DNA of 45,557 nt from Saprospiraceae bacterium. GTDB lineage: Bacteria > Bacteroidota > Bacteroidia > Chitinophagales > Saprospiraceae. Positions 22,861 to 31,447 of this stretch are shown one piece after another. Made by a program: the position numbers and the translations under genes. Within the stretch, counting starts at the first letter, position 1. Every line of letters starts with the position of its first letter. The notes under the pieces were generated by a model that saw only the letters and a list, made by a program, of their open reading frames with translations, had not been told where the DNA came from and did not search any database. The stretch is from assembly GCA_020630955.1 (NCBI GenBank), contig JAHDIE010000031.1, positions 1-45,557 of the forward strand. The letters are read 5' to 3'.

Positions 22861-23955
22861 ATGAATAGTCTGAAAATAAAGAAAGTTATCAGAGAAACCC
22901 ACAATGTGAGCACCTTTATTATTGATCCTAGTGAAAATGGATTGGAATGGAACCCCAAAGCAGGCCAATATATTACCATCGAAGCTGAAGTCAAGGGAGA
23001 AACATTGAGAAGGTCTTACAGTCTTTCATCTTCTCCTCAAGATAATAATTTAGCATTTACGATAAAACGAGTTGATGGAGGGAAAGTATCCAATTACATG
23101 CTAGATAATATCAAGGAGGGTTCTGAACTTAAGGTAAACAAACCTGAAGGAAAATTTCAACTGATCCCAAATGCAGATGTACGCAAAGACTATTATTTCT
23201 TTGCTGCAGGGTCAGGTATAACGCCAATCATGTCCATGATTAAATCGGTACTAGATCAGGAACCGATGAGTAGCGCTTACTTGTTATATGGAAATAGAAC
23301 AGAAGAGGATATTATCTTTAGAGATGTACTTGACAAGCTACAAACCGAATATAAAGATCAAATCTATGTAAACTATACTTTAACAAAACCCAAAAAGGAA
23401 AAAAAAGCAGGTATTAAAGGATTGTTTTCAAAAGGTACTATCTCTTGGTCAGGACTAAAGGGTAGAATCGACAACGAAATGATAAAAAGATTCTTAGCAG
23501 ATCATCCTAGCAAAAGTGGAAAAAATGAGTTTTATATTTGTGGTCCTGGGAATTTTATTAGTTATACAGAACAAGTACTCCAAGTAGAAGGCTTTGAATC
23601 AAGTCAAATTAAAAAAGAATTCTTTTCTTCCCCAGATTCACCTGCTGTTGGCACTAGTCCAGGAACTGCAAAATCTGATGGTTCAGCAATACTTAAAGTT
23701 ACCTTAGATGGAGAAACTTTTGAGCTAAAACATTCCAACGACAAAACAATTTTAGAAAGCATTATGGAGGCCGGGAAAAATCCACCTTATTCTTGTACTG
23801 CTGGGGCGTGTTCCTCTTGTGTAGCTAGAAAAACAAAGGGTGAAGTAACCATGGATTCTTGCTTTGCACTTGAAGATGATGAAATTGCGGAAGGTTATAT
23901 CCTTACTTGTCAATCGAGAACGGTTTCTAATGAAGTTGAGATTGTGTATGAATAG
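22861..23955 (+). CDS. PaaE-like flavin/2Fe-2S oxidoreductase
   Basis: NAD(P)H-dependent electron-transfer protein, 364 residues. The FAD-binding domain (1-105) has RRSYSLSSSP (50-59), the NAD-binding domain (about 110-255) has FFAAGSGITPIMSMI (113-127) and YICGPGNF (225-232), and the C-terminal plant-type ferredoxin domain (about 275-364) has cluster cysteines 312, 317, 320 and 350. This order is that of PaaE, the reductase of phenylacetyl-CoA epoxidase, and of related hydroxylase reductases. A basic insertion (about 176-200) precedes the end of the NAD domain. No oxygenase subunits are adjacent, so the partner is uncertain. It is a single-gene unit. Confidence 0.9.
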   Translation: MNSLKIKKVIRETHNVSTFIIDPSENGLEWNPKAGQYITIEAEVKGETLRRSYSLSSSPQDNNLAFTIKRVDGGKVSNYMLDNIKEGSELKVNKPEGKFQLIPNADVRKDYYFFAAGSGITPIMSMIKSVLDQEPMSSAYLLYGNRTEEDIIFRDVLDKLQTEYKDQIYVNYTLTKPKKEKKAGIKGLFSKGTISWSGLKGRIDNEMIKRFLADHPSKSGKNEFYICGPGNFISYTEQVLQVEGFESSQIKKEFFSSPDSPAVGTSPGTAKSDGSAILKVTLDGETFELKHSNDKTILESIMEAGKNPPYSCTAGACSSCVARKTKGEVTMDSCFALEDDEIAEGYILTCQSRTVSNEVEIVYE

Positions 23956-23978
23956 TAGACACTTTAAAAAACCATAAC

Positions 23979-25067
23979 CTACCTCACAAATTCTTCCAAT
24001 GCTTTGATAAATGCTTCATTTGCATCATTCAAACCAATTGTGACTCTTGTGCAACCATCTGCTCCAAAATAATTGACTGGCCTCACCATGATGTCTTTGG
24101 TAACCATAAATTGTTCGAGCTGCTCTGGAGATTTTTCTGTTTTGATTAGTATAAAATTGGCTTCGGATTTCCAATATTTTACTCCAATCCTATCGAGTTC
24201 ATTGTAAAGGTACTTTTTTGCTTTATGAACATGTTCTATCGATCTTTGTAAAAACTCAGTGTCTTGTACAGCTGCTATACCTGCTTCCAAAGCTACTCTA
24301 TTCGTTGAAAATGGTTTGGTTAATTTAGTGAGGTACTCTGCAAGTTTAGGAGTCGTATAGCCATAACCCAATCTCATTCCAGCCATGCCATACATTTTTG
24401 AAAAACTATTAAGCCCAATCATATTCTTTCCTTGAAGTATCCATTTCATGGCTGAAGAGTACTTTGGATTTTCAACATATTTCTCATAAACTTCATCATA
24501 AACAACGACCAAATGATCAGGAAGCTTATCAAATAAAACATCCAATTGCTCCTCAGGAAATATTGTACCAGTTGGGTTATTAGGATTGGTAATGTATATT
24601 ATTCTTGTTCGATCTGTAATAGCGTTAAGAATGCCTTCTACATCCAAAGAGAAATTATCTCCTTGAAGTCTTACATCCACCAGATTAGCACCCATCTTAA
24701 TACCAAGTATTCGGTAGAGTTGGAATGTAGGATTGGTGACAATGTATTCATCTCCTTCATTAAGGAAGCCTCTAGTAATGATTTCAATTACACTTGATCC
24801 GCTATCAGAAATGATTATTTGTGAAGGATCTATTTGATTATTATAGCTTTGAGCGATAGCTTTTGCCAACCTTTTGGGCGTTCCATCAGGGTATAAATAT
24901 AGATTTTCAGAAGCAGATTTTGCAGCAGCCACTGCCTTCGGAGATATTCCCAAGGCATTTTCATTGGAAGACATCTTATGCATTTTTCTACCTCCACCTA
25001 CTTCTTCTGCAGATTTACCTCCTACATAATTTTTACTGTCTGCAATATGTTTTTTAAAAATGTCCAT
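23979..25067 (-). CDS. HisC-like PLP-dependent aminotransferase
   Basis: Fold-type I class-II aminotransferase of 362 residues, close in build to histidinol-phosphate aminotransferase. Motifs seen are KMSSNENALGISP (31-43), the phosphate-contacting SDSGSSVIEII (88-98), NPNNPTG (161-167), YDEVY (190-194) and the PLP lysine 224 in NSFSKMYGMAGMRLGYG. RVTIGLNDANEAFIKALEEF closes the protein with the HisC-style Arg that holds the substrate carboxylate. No other his gene is nearby. It starts 7 bases after the DUF5916 gene, an unusual partner. A substrate other than histidinol phosphate, such as an aromatic amino acid, is possible. Confidence 0.83.
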   Translation of the reverse strand: MDIFKKHIADSKNYVGGKSAEEVGGGRKMHKMSSNENALGISPKAVAAAKSASENLYLYPDGTPKRLAKAIAQSYNNQIDPSQIIISDSGSSVIEIITRGFLNEGDEYIVTNPTFQLYRILGIKMGANLVDVRLQGDNFSLDVEGILNAITDRTRIIYITNPNNPTGTIFPEEQLDVLFDKLPDHLVVVYDEVYEKYVENPKYSSAMKWILQGKNMIGLNSFSKMYGMAGMRLGYGYTTPKLAEYLTKLTKPFSTNRVALEAGIAAVQDTEFLQRSIEHVHKAKKYLYNELDRIGVKYWKSEANFILIKTEKSPEQLEQFMVTKDIMVRPVNYFGADGCTRVTIGLNDANEAFIKALEEFVR

Positions 25068-25074
25068 TTTTGTT

Positions 25075-27327
25075 TTATATGCTTAACCAATAATTGATTT
25101 TCAATACTATTGCTCTATTTCTGACAGCAAACTGATCAAATTGATCAGTAAGGTAATTATCAGTATATACTAGAAATAAATCTGATGCAGGTTTATACCG
25201 CCATTGTAATCTTGCATTTATATTCAAGTTATCGAGCTGGTTATTGTATTGCACGAAGGTGGTTAAAAATAATTTCTTAGAAAAGCTTAAGTCAAATTTT
25301 GGTCCAATAAGCCAAAGATCTGTTGGAACAAATGGATGGGCTAGATTTATTCTGTTGTAATTTATATTCAATGAAACATTTCCGTATGGAGTATATCGAT
25401 AATTTAATGTTGTGTTTATACCATATCGATTACCATTGAAGAATTGACCAATGGTTGAATTGATCATATAACTAAGAGACTTTCTTCGATCAGAGCTATA
25501 AGAAAGTGTAAGGTTGGTAAATTGGTAATCTGTTCCTGAGCTCAAGAATACATCATCTTCTTGTACTCTGGTGGGATCAAAGTCATTTAGTAAAAATATA
25601 TTTGAATAGGATAAACGAGTATTTATCCTAGCGGTAGAATTAAATTCAATATCAAATCTTGCTTGATAATTGGCATCTATCTGCCTAAAGTCATTGACGA
25701 TGGTGCCTAGTTCTTTACCAAGTTTGTATACTTGGTTGGTGTTAAAGCTCAAATTATATCTTGATACGGGGCTATTTTGGGGAAAGAAATTGAACCGAAC
25801 TTGTGGACTTATGCTGTATATATCTCTTCTAGGGACGAATCCAAGCTCAGCATCAAAACCATCACCAATCAAACTATGTTCCCACTCTATTGTAAATTTT
25901 CTAATCGTGTAACCAAATCGAATAAAATTGGCCCAATCATTTTCTTTTTCACTAGATGAAAAAACTTTCATAAGAGATGCTTTGCCATACCATTTGTCAT
26001 TTTCTGAAAAGTATCGATACTCAATTCCTCCTAGTCTATTGTATGGATCTAAGCTTCCTCCAAAATTTTCTGGTTTTAGCGCTTGTTTATTCAATGCGAT
26101 AAATGCAATATTTGACTTTGAAAATACATTCTGCTGAGCTGCAATCACACTATAATTAAAAATTGGAACATCATTTTGAGGGTCTGAAGCAGTCTGCATA
26201 TTCATGACCCCTATCCTGAGATTATCATTGACCTTGCCACTCAATCGTGCTCCATAATGAACGGGATTTTGAATATTCACTCCAGTACTAGTATCAATAG
26301 CTACTCCTATTCTTCTACTGAAAAAAGGATTCAATTGACGATTTCCAAATTTGCTAAACAAATCTGCGTTTTCAATAAAGAATTGTCTTCTTTCTGGGAA
26401 AAAGATTTCAAAGCGATCTAGATTAGTAACTTGTTGGTCAACTTCTACTTGGGAAAAATCTGGGTTTATGGTAAGATCCAAATTTAGACTCGAGTTGATT
26501 CCTAATTTTATGTCACCTCCAAAATTAAATTTGTTGGTTGGATCTTTGATTTCATCTTCAAAATTACTGGAACTTGAACCAATGATATATGGAATGACAG
26601 TAAAGTTTTTTCCTGGCTTTTCCAATGGTTTTTCCCAGTTAAGATTTCCCATGTATGACATATTCATCAAAATGAGGTTTCTAGGAAGATGAATCCAAGT
26701 TGTCATTTCATTGTGCTGAGAATCATATCTATATATCTGAATTCTCCATTGATCACTTCCTTCCGTAAATCGGATCGCTTTAAAAGGAATCTTTAATTCT
26801 GCTATCCATTTTTTATCATAAATTTTTGCATTACCATACCATTTATTGTCCCAACTATTATCAAAATCGTTTCTTACTCTGCCCCCATTCGTAATATTTG
26901 CCTCTCGAATGGCTCCAAAGGCGTTGACTCCAAACATAAAACTATTGGTGTTATCAGCATAGGTATCAAGCATGATACTTACGTTGTCGGTATTTCTAAA
27001 GCCATAATCTCTTTTTAACGATTCTGTAATAAAGCGATTTCCGATGCTATGGCATATAATACCCACATACAAGTTTTCTTCATCGTAGACAAAAGAAACT
27101 TCTGTTTGTCCTTTCGCAGGTATCGTGTCAGAAGGCCAATATTGAGAAAAATTGGTAGCAGGAGTACAACTTTTCCAAATTTCTTCACTTAGGGCCCCAT
27201 CAAGTACTATATTTTCAGAAGTCTGCAGGACCTGAAGATTAGGTATGCTCTCTTCTAAATAATTTTGTTGACTTAATACTACGGACGAACAGAATAGGAG
27301 TACTAAGGCATTTTGGTAACTTTTCAT
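25075..27327 (-). CDS. DUF5916 outer-membrane protein with CBM9-like domain
   Basis: A 750-residue exported protein. A signal peptide (residues 1-19, ending VLSQ) precedes a carbohydrate-binding family-9-like domain (about 25-230), visible in IVLDGALSEEIWKSC and TEVSFVYDEENLYVGIICHS. The remaining 500 residues form the DUF5916 region, rich in alternating aromatic beta-strands and ending RAIVLKINYWLSI, which looks like an outer-membrane beta-barrel with a terminal aromatic residue. The function is unknown; the family is common in Bacteroidota and often sits near polymer-utilisation or signalling genes. A TAACTTTG box lies 7 bases upstream of the ATG. The HisC-like gene follows in the same operon. 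Confidence 0.85.
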   Translation of the reverse strand: MKSYQNALVLLFCSSVVLSQQNYLEESIPNLQVLQTSENIVLDGALSEEIWKSCTPATNFSQYWPSDTIPAKGQTEVSFVYDEENLYVGIICHSIGNRFITESLKRDYGFRNTDNVSIMLDTYADNTNSFMFGVNAFGAIREANITNGGRVRNDFDNSWDNKWYGNAKIYDKKWIAELKIPFKAIRFTEGSDQWRIQIYRYDSQHNEMTTWIHLPRNLILMNMSYMGNLNWEKPLEKPGKNFTVIPYIIGSSSSNFEDEIKDPTNKFNFGGDIKLGINSSLNLDLTINPDFSQVEVDQQVTNLDRFEIFFPERRQFFIENADLFSKFGNRQLNPFFSRRIGVAIDTSTGVNIQNPVHYGARLSGKVNDNLRIGVMNMQTASDPQNDVPIFNYSVIAAQQNVFSKSNIAFIALNKQALKPENFGGSLDPYNRLGGIEYRYFSENDKWYGKASLMKVFSSSEKENDWANFIRFGYTIRKFTIEWEHSLIGDGFDAELGFVPRRDIYSISPQVRFNFFPQNSPVSRYNLSFNTNQVYKLGKELGTIVNDFRQIDANYQARFDIEFNSTARINTRLSYSNIFLLNDFDPTRVQEDDVFLSSGTDYQFTNLTLSYSSDRRKSLSYMINSTIGQFFNGNRYGINTTLNYRYTPYGNVSLNINYNRINLAHPFVPTDLWLIGPKFDLSFSKKLFLTTFVQYNNQLDNLNINARLQWRYKPASDLFLVYTDNYLTDQFDQFAVRNRAIVLKINYWLSI

Positions 27328-27334
27328 ACTTAGA

Positions 27335-27342
27335 CAAAGTTA
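27335..27342 (-). promoter_or_regulatory. Putative -7 box for the DUF5916 gene
   Basis: On the minus strand TAACTTTG exactly fits TAnnTTTG and ends 7 bases before the ATG. A correctly spaced -33 box was not found. A very short leader is implied. Confidence 0.4.
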
Positions 27343-27494
27343 AAACATTAAGGATATATTCTATTAATACTTCAAGGTCAATTAACATGCTATTGACATC
27401 TTATGATCAATTGGTATTAAGCATGTATTGACTGTTCGATTCACTAGTAAATCAACTGAGAATTTTTTAACTTGGTGTGAATAAAATAACAAGA

Positions 27495-27908
27495 ATGAAA
27501 GAGATATTTTCGAGTCGTGTTTTGTTTCCTGGCGCTAGTCTTCCAATCTTATGGTTGAGAATTGTTGGAGGAGGATTTATGTTGGCCCATGGAGTTCCAA
27601 AATTAATGAAGCTTTTTGCAGGTGCACCAATCCAGTTTGCTGATCCTTTTGGTTTTGGTCCTGGCATAACATTAGGTCTAACCGTTTTTGCTGAATTTGT
27701 TTGTGCAATATTAATTCTGATAGGATTAAAAACAAGAGCGGCAAGCATCCCCTTGATGTTTACTATGCTAGTCGCTGCATTTGTAATCCATGGATCTGAT
27801 CCTTTTGGTAAAAAAGAACTAGCATTGATATATTTCGCAATTTATCTTTCTCTTTTCTTTCTTGGTAGTGGGAAATATTCCGTAGATAATGCTCTTTCTA
27901 AAGAATAG
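27495..27908 (+). CDS. DoxX family membrane protein
   Basis: A small four-helix inner-membrane protein, about 137 residues from the ATG. Family features are LPILWLRIVGGGFMLAHGVP in the first helix, FAEFVCAILILIGLKTRAAS in the second, and the HGSDPFGKKELALIYFAIYL segment. DoxX relatives include quinone-linked oxidoreductase subunits and stress proteins, but no catalytic residues can be inferred here. The ATG at 27495 is preferred; an in-frame GTG at 27477 would add six residues. The gene stands alone on the plus strand, divergent from the DUF5916 gene. Confidence 0.85.
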   Translation: MKEIFSSRVLFPGASLPILWLRIVGGGFMLAHGVPKLMKLFAGAPIQFADPFGFGPGITLGLTVFAEFVCAILILIGLKTRAASIPLMFTMLVAAFVIHGSDPFGKKELALIYFAIYLSLFFLGSGKYSVDNALSKE

Positions 27909-27984
27909 AAATGCTAAAAGATTCTTAATTTTTATTTAAATAAAATTTTGATCCTTTTAAAGTTGTTATGAATAGAAAATTACC

Positions 27985-28353
27985 ATGAAGAATATAATTA
28001 TTTTAGGCTTGGTCACTAGCTTTCTTTTAGTAAATCAAGCACAATCGCAGGTCATCGTAGATGGTGTTAATATAAATGAAAAGCAAGAAGTTAAGGTAGT
28101 TCAATTAGTGGCTTATGGAAATTTGTTTTCTAGGAAAGTTACCATTACCATTGATTATGGACAACATATTAAGTGGGGAACAAATCGAGGTTCCATTGTA
28201 ACCGATAAGCGGGGTGATATAAGAGCTTTTAATTCAAACATAGATGCTATAAATTATCTTGAAAATAATGGTTGGGAGTTAATCGATGTCAATTCGACTG
28301 GGAATTCAAATTCTACTCCTATAACCAGCTATTTTTTTAGAAGGAAAGAATGA
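27985..28353 (+). CDS. Small secreted hypothetical protein
   Basis: A 122-residue protein not assigned to a named family. An N-terminal signal peptide (residues 1-22, ending QSQ) suggests export. The mature part is a compact alpha/beta unit: strands VKVVQLVAYGNLFSRKVTIT, the DYGQHIKWGT loop, a helix ending NAINYLENNGWELIDVNS and a final SYFFRRKE strand. The helix-NGWEL-strand pattern resembles the DUF4177 type of small domain, a structural hint only. It stands alone on the plus strand, after DoxX, and is followed by a strong terminator. Confidence 0.7.
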   Translation: MKNIIILGLVTSFLLVNQAQSQVIVDGVNINEKQEVKVVQLVAYGNLFSRKVTITIDYGQHIKWGTNRGSIVTDKRGDIRAFNSNIDAINYLENNGWELIDVNSTGNSNSTPITSYFFRRKE

Positions 28354-28369
28354 TACAACAATTATATTG

Positions 28370-28400
28370 AAGGGGGGCAAATTTGCTTCCCTTTCTTTTT
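28370..28400 (+). terminator. Intrinsic terminator after the secreted protein gene
   Basis: A 12-bp stem formed by the AAGGGGGGCAAA half and the TTTGCTTCCCTT half (28370-28393), with two G-T pairs, is followed by a T-rich run to 28400. It sits 16 bases after the stop codon. Confidence 0.8.
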
Positions 28401-28410
28401 TCATAAACTC

Positions 28411-28418
28411 TATCTTTG
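28411..28418 (+). promoter_or_regulatory. Putative -7 box before the moeB-like gene
   Basis: TATCTTTG fits TAnnTTTG exactly and ends 4 bases before the GTG start at 28423, the same spacing as at the FKBP gene. The expected -33 TTTG is absent at ideal spacing (one lies 25 bases upstream). A leaderless mRNA is likely if it is used. Confidence 0.45.
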
Positions 28419-28422
28419 AATT

Positions 28423-29481
28423 GTGAACGAAAGATATTCAAGACAAACAATTCTACCCGAGATTGCGGAGGAAGGGCAAAGAAAGTTGACCCAAAGTCAT
28501 ATTGCTATTGTTGGTTGTGGAGGCTTGGGTGCAATAGCCGCTGTCTATCTTGGAGGTGCAGGTATTGGTCAATTGACGATTATCGATGGCGATATTCCTG
28601 ATATTTCAAACCTTCACAGGCAAGTATTTTATTCTTCCGATGATTCTAGATCAAAAGTTACCATTCTAAAGGAGAGAATGAAAAGTTTAAATCCTGAGGT
28701 AAGAGTACATAGTATTGAGAATAAACTAGCAAAAAATAATATTGATGAGCTGTTAACCGGTGTTGATTTGGTGCTTGAATGCTCAGATGATCAGATGTGT
28801 AAATATTTGGTCAACGATTTTTGTGCACTCGAAGGAATCCCTTTGGTCTATGGAGCGATTCATAAATATGAAGGATACCTTTCTTTGTTTAGCAACAGAA
28901 ATGAAACAGATATTCATCTAAGAGATATCTTTCCAATTCCAGATTTAAATGTACCTGTATGTGCAGAGCTTGGAGTGTTAAGTACGATAGCAGGAATGAT
29001 CGGAATTCTCCAAGCAAACGAGGCACTAAAATTTATACTCGACATTGGTGATTCATTACAAGGGAAACTGTTGACCTACGATATTCTTACTTCAAGGCAG
29101 ATGATTTTAAATTTAAAGAAAAATTGGAAGAAAGATTTGGAGGAGCTATTTGATCAATGCGATTATTCAACACCATCTAGTGAGCATGTAATAGAAATAG
29201 AATTAATGGATCTATTGAAAGAAAGAAGCGATATTCAATTGATCTCAATAATGAACAAATCTGAAAATCAATTGATTGATCATCAAACGATTCATGTGGA
29301 ACAAAATGAGATTGCAATTCTAGATTTGGACAAGCTGAAAAAGAATGTCTTGTATTGTAGAAGTGGGGAAGTCTCTAAAATTGTAGTTGATAGACTATTG
29401 TCAAATGACCCAGGATTTTTAATATATAGTTTGAAAGGTGGTTTCAAAGCATTTCAAAAATATAAGAACAGCTTAACTTAG
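28423..29481 (+). CDS. moeB: MoeB/ThiF-type adenylyltransferase with C-terminal rhodanese
   Basis: Activates the MoaD (or ThiS) C-terminus by adenylation so that sulfur can be transferred. Residues 1-240 form the E1-like domain: RYSRQTILPE (4-13), the nucleotide loop GCGGLG (31-36), IIDGD (53-57), ECSDDQ (119-124) and the PVCAELGVLSTIAGMIG stretch (178-194, Cys180). Residues about 255-348 are a rhodanese-like domain whose YCRSGEVSK loop (311-319) carries candidate persulfide Cys312. The two CxxC pairs that bind zinc in E. coli MoeB are missing. The start is GTG. Its stop overlaps the moaE stop on the other strand by four bases. Confidence 0.88.
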   Translation: MNERYSRQTILPEIAEEGQRKLTQSHIAIVGCGGLGAIAAVYLGGAGIGQLTIIDGDIPDISNLHRQVFYSSDDSRSKVTILKERMKSLNPEVRVHSIENKLAKNNIDELLTGVDLVLECSDDQMCKYLVNDFCALEGIPLVYGAIHKYEGYLSLFSNRNETDIHLRDIFPIPDLNVPVCAELGVLSTIAGMIGILQANEALKFILDIGDSLQGKLLTYDILTSRQMILNLKKNWKKDLEELFDQCDYSTPSSEHVIEIELMDLLKERSDIQLISIMNKSENQLIDHQTIHVEQNEIAILDLDKLKKNVLYCRSGEVSKIVVDRLLSNDPGFLIYSLKGGFKAFQKYKNSLT

Positions 29482-29906
29482 GGTCTAGAATTTACCCAAT
29501 GGCTCCCATTTGTTAAATATTCCTTTTTCCAGATTGGAACACTTAATTTTAAAGAGTCAATAGCAAATTTACATGCCTCAAAAGCTGCTTTTCTGTGTTT
29601 GGAGGAAACAGCAATGATAACAGCGACCCCTTCCAATTCAACTTTACCAATTCTATGATGCATGCTTATTTTTTCAAGCCCAAATTGATCAATTGCTTGA
29701 ACTGCAATTTTATTCATTTCTCTCCTTGCCATAGGAAGGTAGGATTCAAAGAATAAATGGCTTACTTCCTTTCCTTTATTCCATCTCCTAACAGTACCGA
29801 CAAAAAGATCAATGCCTCCACACTTTTCGTTAAGTACAAAATTATAGCAATTGTTAATGGACAATGGCTCTTGTAGAATTTGTATGTCAATGCTTTTAGC
29901 CGCCAC
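29478..29906 (-). CDS. moaE: Molybdopterin synthase catalytic subunit MoaE
   Basis: Large subunit of molybdopterin synthase, which inserts two sulfurs into cyclic pyranopterin monophosphate. The 142 residues show the family landmarks: GGIDLFVGTVRRWNKGK (30-46) with the substrate-binding Arg pair, FESYLPMARREM, HHRIGKVELEGVAVIIAVSS, HRKAAFEACKFAID and the catalytic Lys in PIWKKE. It follows moaD, overlapping it by 11 bases, so the heterotetramer subunits are made together. It converges with the moeB-like gene. Identity is secure. Confidence 0.95.
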   Translation of the reverse strand: MAAKSIDIQILQEPLSINNCYNFVLNEKCGGIDLFVGTVRRWNKGKEVSHLFFESYLPMARREMNKIAVQAIDQFGLEKISMHHRIGKVELEGVAVIIAVSSKHRKAAFEACKFAIDSLKLSVPIWKKEYLTNGSHWVNSRP

Positions 29907-30129
29907 TTACTGGAGGAATTAAGGCAATTTCATCATTAATAGAAATCAGAGATTCATCGTTGGCATATTCTTGATTGATGGCAATCATGTAGGATTTATA
30001 TTCAAGCAGTTTGGGATATTTTTCATTGAGTTGATTTTTAAGTTGAGCAACAGTTATTTGATGCTCATCTAAGATTAACTCAGATGTACCGATTATATCT
30101 TTCGCGATCCCAAAACAAAGAATTTTCAT
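29896..30129 (-). CDS. moaD: Molybdopterin synthase sulfur-carrier subunit MoaD
   Basis: A 77-residue ubiquitin-like protein ending in the Gly-Gly tail that is adenylated by MoeB and converted to a thiocarboxylate. The features are IAKDIIGTSELIL, VAQLKNQLNEKYP, the central YMIAINQEYANDESLI and the EIALIPPVSGG end. It overlaps moaE by 11 bases and lies 19 bases downstream of the sulfite exporter-like gene. Identity is secure. Confidence 0.94.
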   Translation of the reverse strand: MKILCFGIAKDIIGTSELILDEHQITVAQLKNQLNEKYPKLLEYKSYMIAINQEYANDESLISINDEIALIPPVSGG

Positions 30130-30148
30130 ACCGTTGAATTGATTTTTA

Positions 30149-30883
30149 TCAAAGATATTTAAATAATATTCTTAGGGAAACTATAAAAATTACAACTGCA
30201 GTAGTTCGGCGTACAAACATTGGCTTAAACTTAAAAATAGTCAAGCGGACACCAATTTGACTTCCTAGGAAAACTGCAAAGATCAATACTAATATTTTAT
30301 TTAGTTCAAGATTGAAACCATAGCTGACATATTGACCTAAGATTCCAGAAATTGAGTTGAAGAGAATAAATACTGCTGAGCTTGCGGCAATAACTTTGGG
30401 TTTTGACCATCTGCTGAGATGCAAAATTGGTGAAAGAAATATGCCTCCACCTATCCCTACAAGCCCAGAGAGAAAACCGATTGCCCCTCCAATGACCCCA
30501 TTGAAATATTTGGGTAACTTAAAAGTTTCTTGACCTTTGTCAAAGATCATTGCCAACGAAGCAAATAATAAACTTATTCCCAAGATGATAAAAAACACTC
30601 TTTCGCTGATAAGTAATTGACCACCTAGATATGCCAATGGAACACTTGCAATGATAAGAGGTAGTAGTTTCTTCCAATTTATTAATTGGTGCTTGTAAAA
30701 AAGAATAACAGATGAACCAACAACAACAATATTGCAAATTAAAGCAGTCATTCTAATGTCAGTAAATACCAATGGGAAAAAACTTAAAACTGCCAAATAA
30801 CTCGAACCACCACCAAAACCGGCCGAAGAATATACAGTAGCTACTATAAAGAAAATTATTGCTAGAATAAGTATCTCATTCAT
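30149..30883 (-). CDS. TauE/SafE family sulfite exporter-like protein
   Basis: Inner-membrane protein of 244 residues with about eight helices. The TauE/SafE pattern is clear: SSAGFGGGSSYLAVLSFFPL in the first repeat and the corresponding FLSGLVGIGGGIFLSPILHL in the second, each with the small GxGGG loop. The family exports sulfite, sulfoacetate or other anions. It is first in a transcription unit with moaD and moaE, so a link to molybdenum-cofactor-dependent sulfite metabolism, or to sulfur handling in cofactor synthesis, is plausible but not shown. The gene is divergent from moaC, with 87 bases between the starts. Confidence 0.88.
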   Translation of the reverse strand: MNEILILAIIFFIVATVYSSAGFGGGSSYLAVLSFFPLVFTDIRMTALICNIVVVGSSVILFYKHQLINWKKLLPLIIASVPLAYLGGQLLISERVFFIILGISLLFASLAMIFDKGQETFKLPKYFNGVIGGAIGFLSGLVGIGGGIFLSPILHLSRWSKPKVIAASSAVFILFNSISGILGQYVSYGFNLELNKILVLIFAVFLGSQIGVRLTIFKFKPMFVRRTTAVVIFIVSLRILFKYL

Positions 30884-30956
30884 AATCTAATCCGAGTATA
30901 CGACTTAATTTGGACTTAATGAGATACAATGATATAAAGAGAAGGCTGAAAAACAA

Positions 30957-30964
30957 TATCTTTA
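30957..30964 (+). promoter_or_regulatory. Putative -7 box before moaC
   Basis: TATCTTTA matches TAnnTTTG in seven of eight positions and ends 6 bases before the moaC ATG, in the short divergent region shared with the TauE/SafE-like gene. No -33 box is apparent. The close spacing repeats that of the FKBP and moeB-like genes. Confidence 0.3.
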
Positions 30965-30970
30965 TCTCGT

Positions 30971-31447
30971 ATGAAGAAATTTACACACTTAGACAAGGAA
31001 GGTAATCCATCAATGGTGGATGTTGGTGATAAACCAAGGACAGAAAGAACTGCTATGGCAAGAGCAACCATGGTTATTGATGATGAAATTTTATCCCAAC
31101 TGGAAAACAATGAAATTCAAACGAAAAAAGGACCAATTTTTCAGACAGCTATTCTTGCTGGAATAATGGCTACAAAAAAGACAAGTGAGCTAATCCCATT
31201 GTGTCACCCACTTTCAATTAACAAGGCATCAGTTGACATTTGTGTAAACGAAGAAAGAAAAGTAGAAATTGATTGCCTTGTAAAAGTAAGCGGCAAAACA
31301 GGAGTGGAAATGGAAGCATTGACAGGCGCGAGTGTGGCTGCATTAACCATTTATGATATGTGCAAGGGTTTTTCGCACAATATCATAATTGAGCAAATAA
31401 AATTAATGAAGAAAACAGGAGGGAAAAGTGACTTTGAAAGAAAATAA
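30971..31447 (+). CDS. moaC: Cyclic pyranopterin monophosphate synthase MoaC
   Basis: With MoaA it converts GTP to cyclic pyranopterin monophosphate, the first committed intermediate of molybdenum cofactor synthesis. The 158 residues show PLCHPLSINKASVDI, with the catalytic His/Lys region, and GVEMEALTGASVAALTIYDM and MKKTGGKSDFER at the end. The VDVGDKPRTERTAMARATM start is also typical. It overlaps the mobA-like fusion gene by 20 bases. Identity is secure. Confidence 0.96.
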   Translation: MKKFTHLDKEGNPSMVDVGDKPRTERTAMARATMVIDDEILSQLENNEIQTKKGPIFQTAILAGIMATKKTSELIPLCHPLSINKASVDICVNEERKVEIDCLVKVSGKTGVEMEALTGASVAALTIYDMCKGFSHNIIIEQIKLMKKTGGKSDFERK

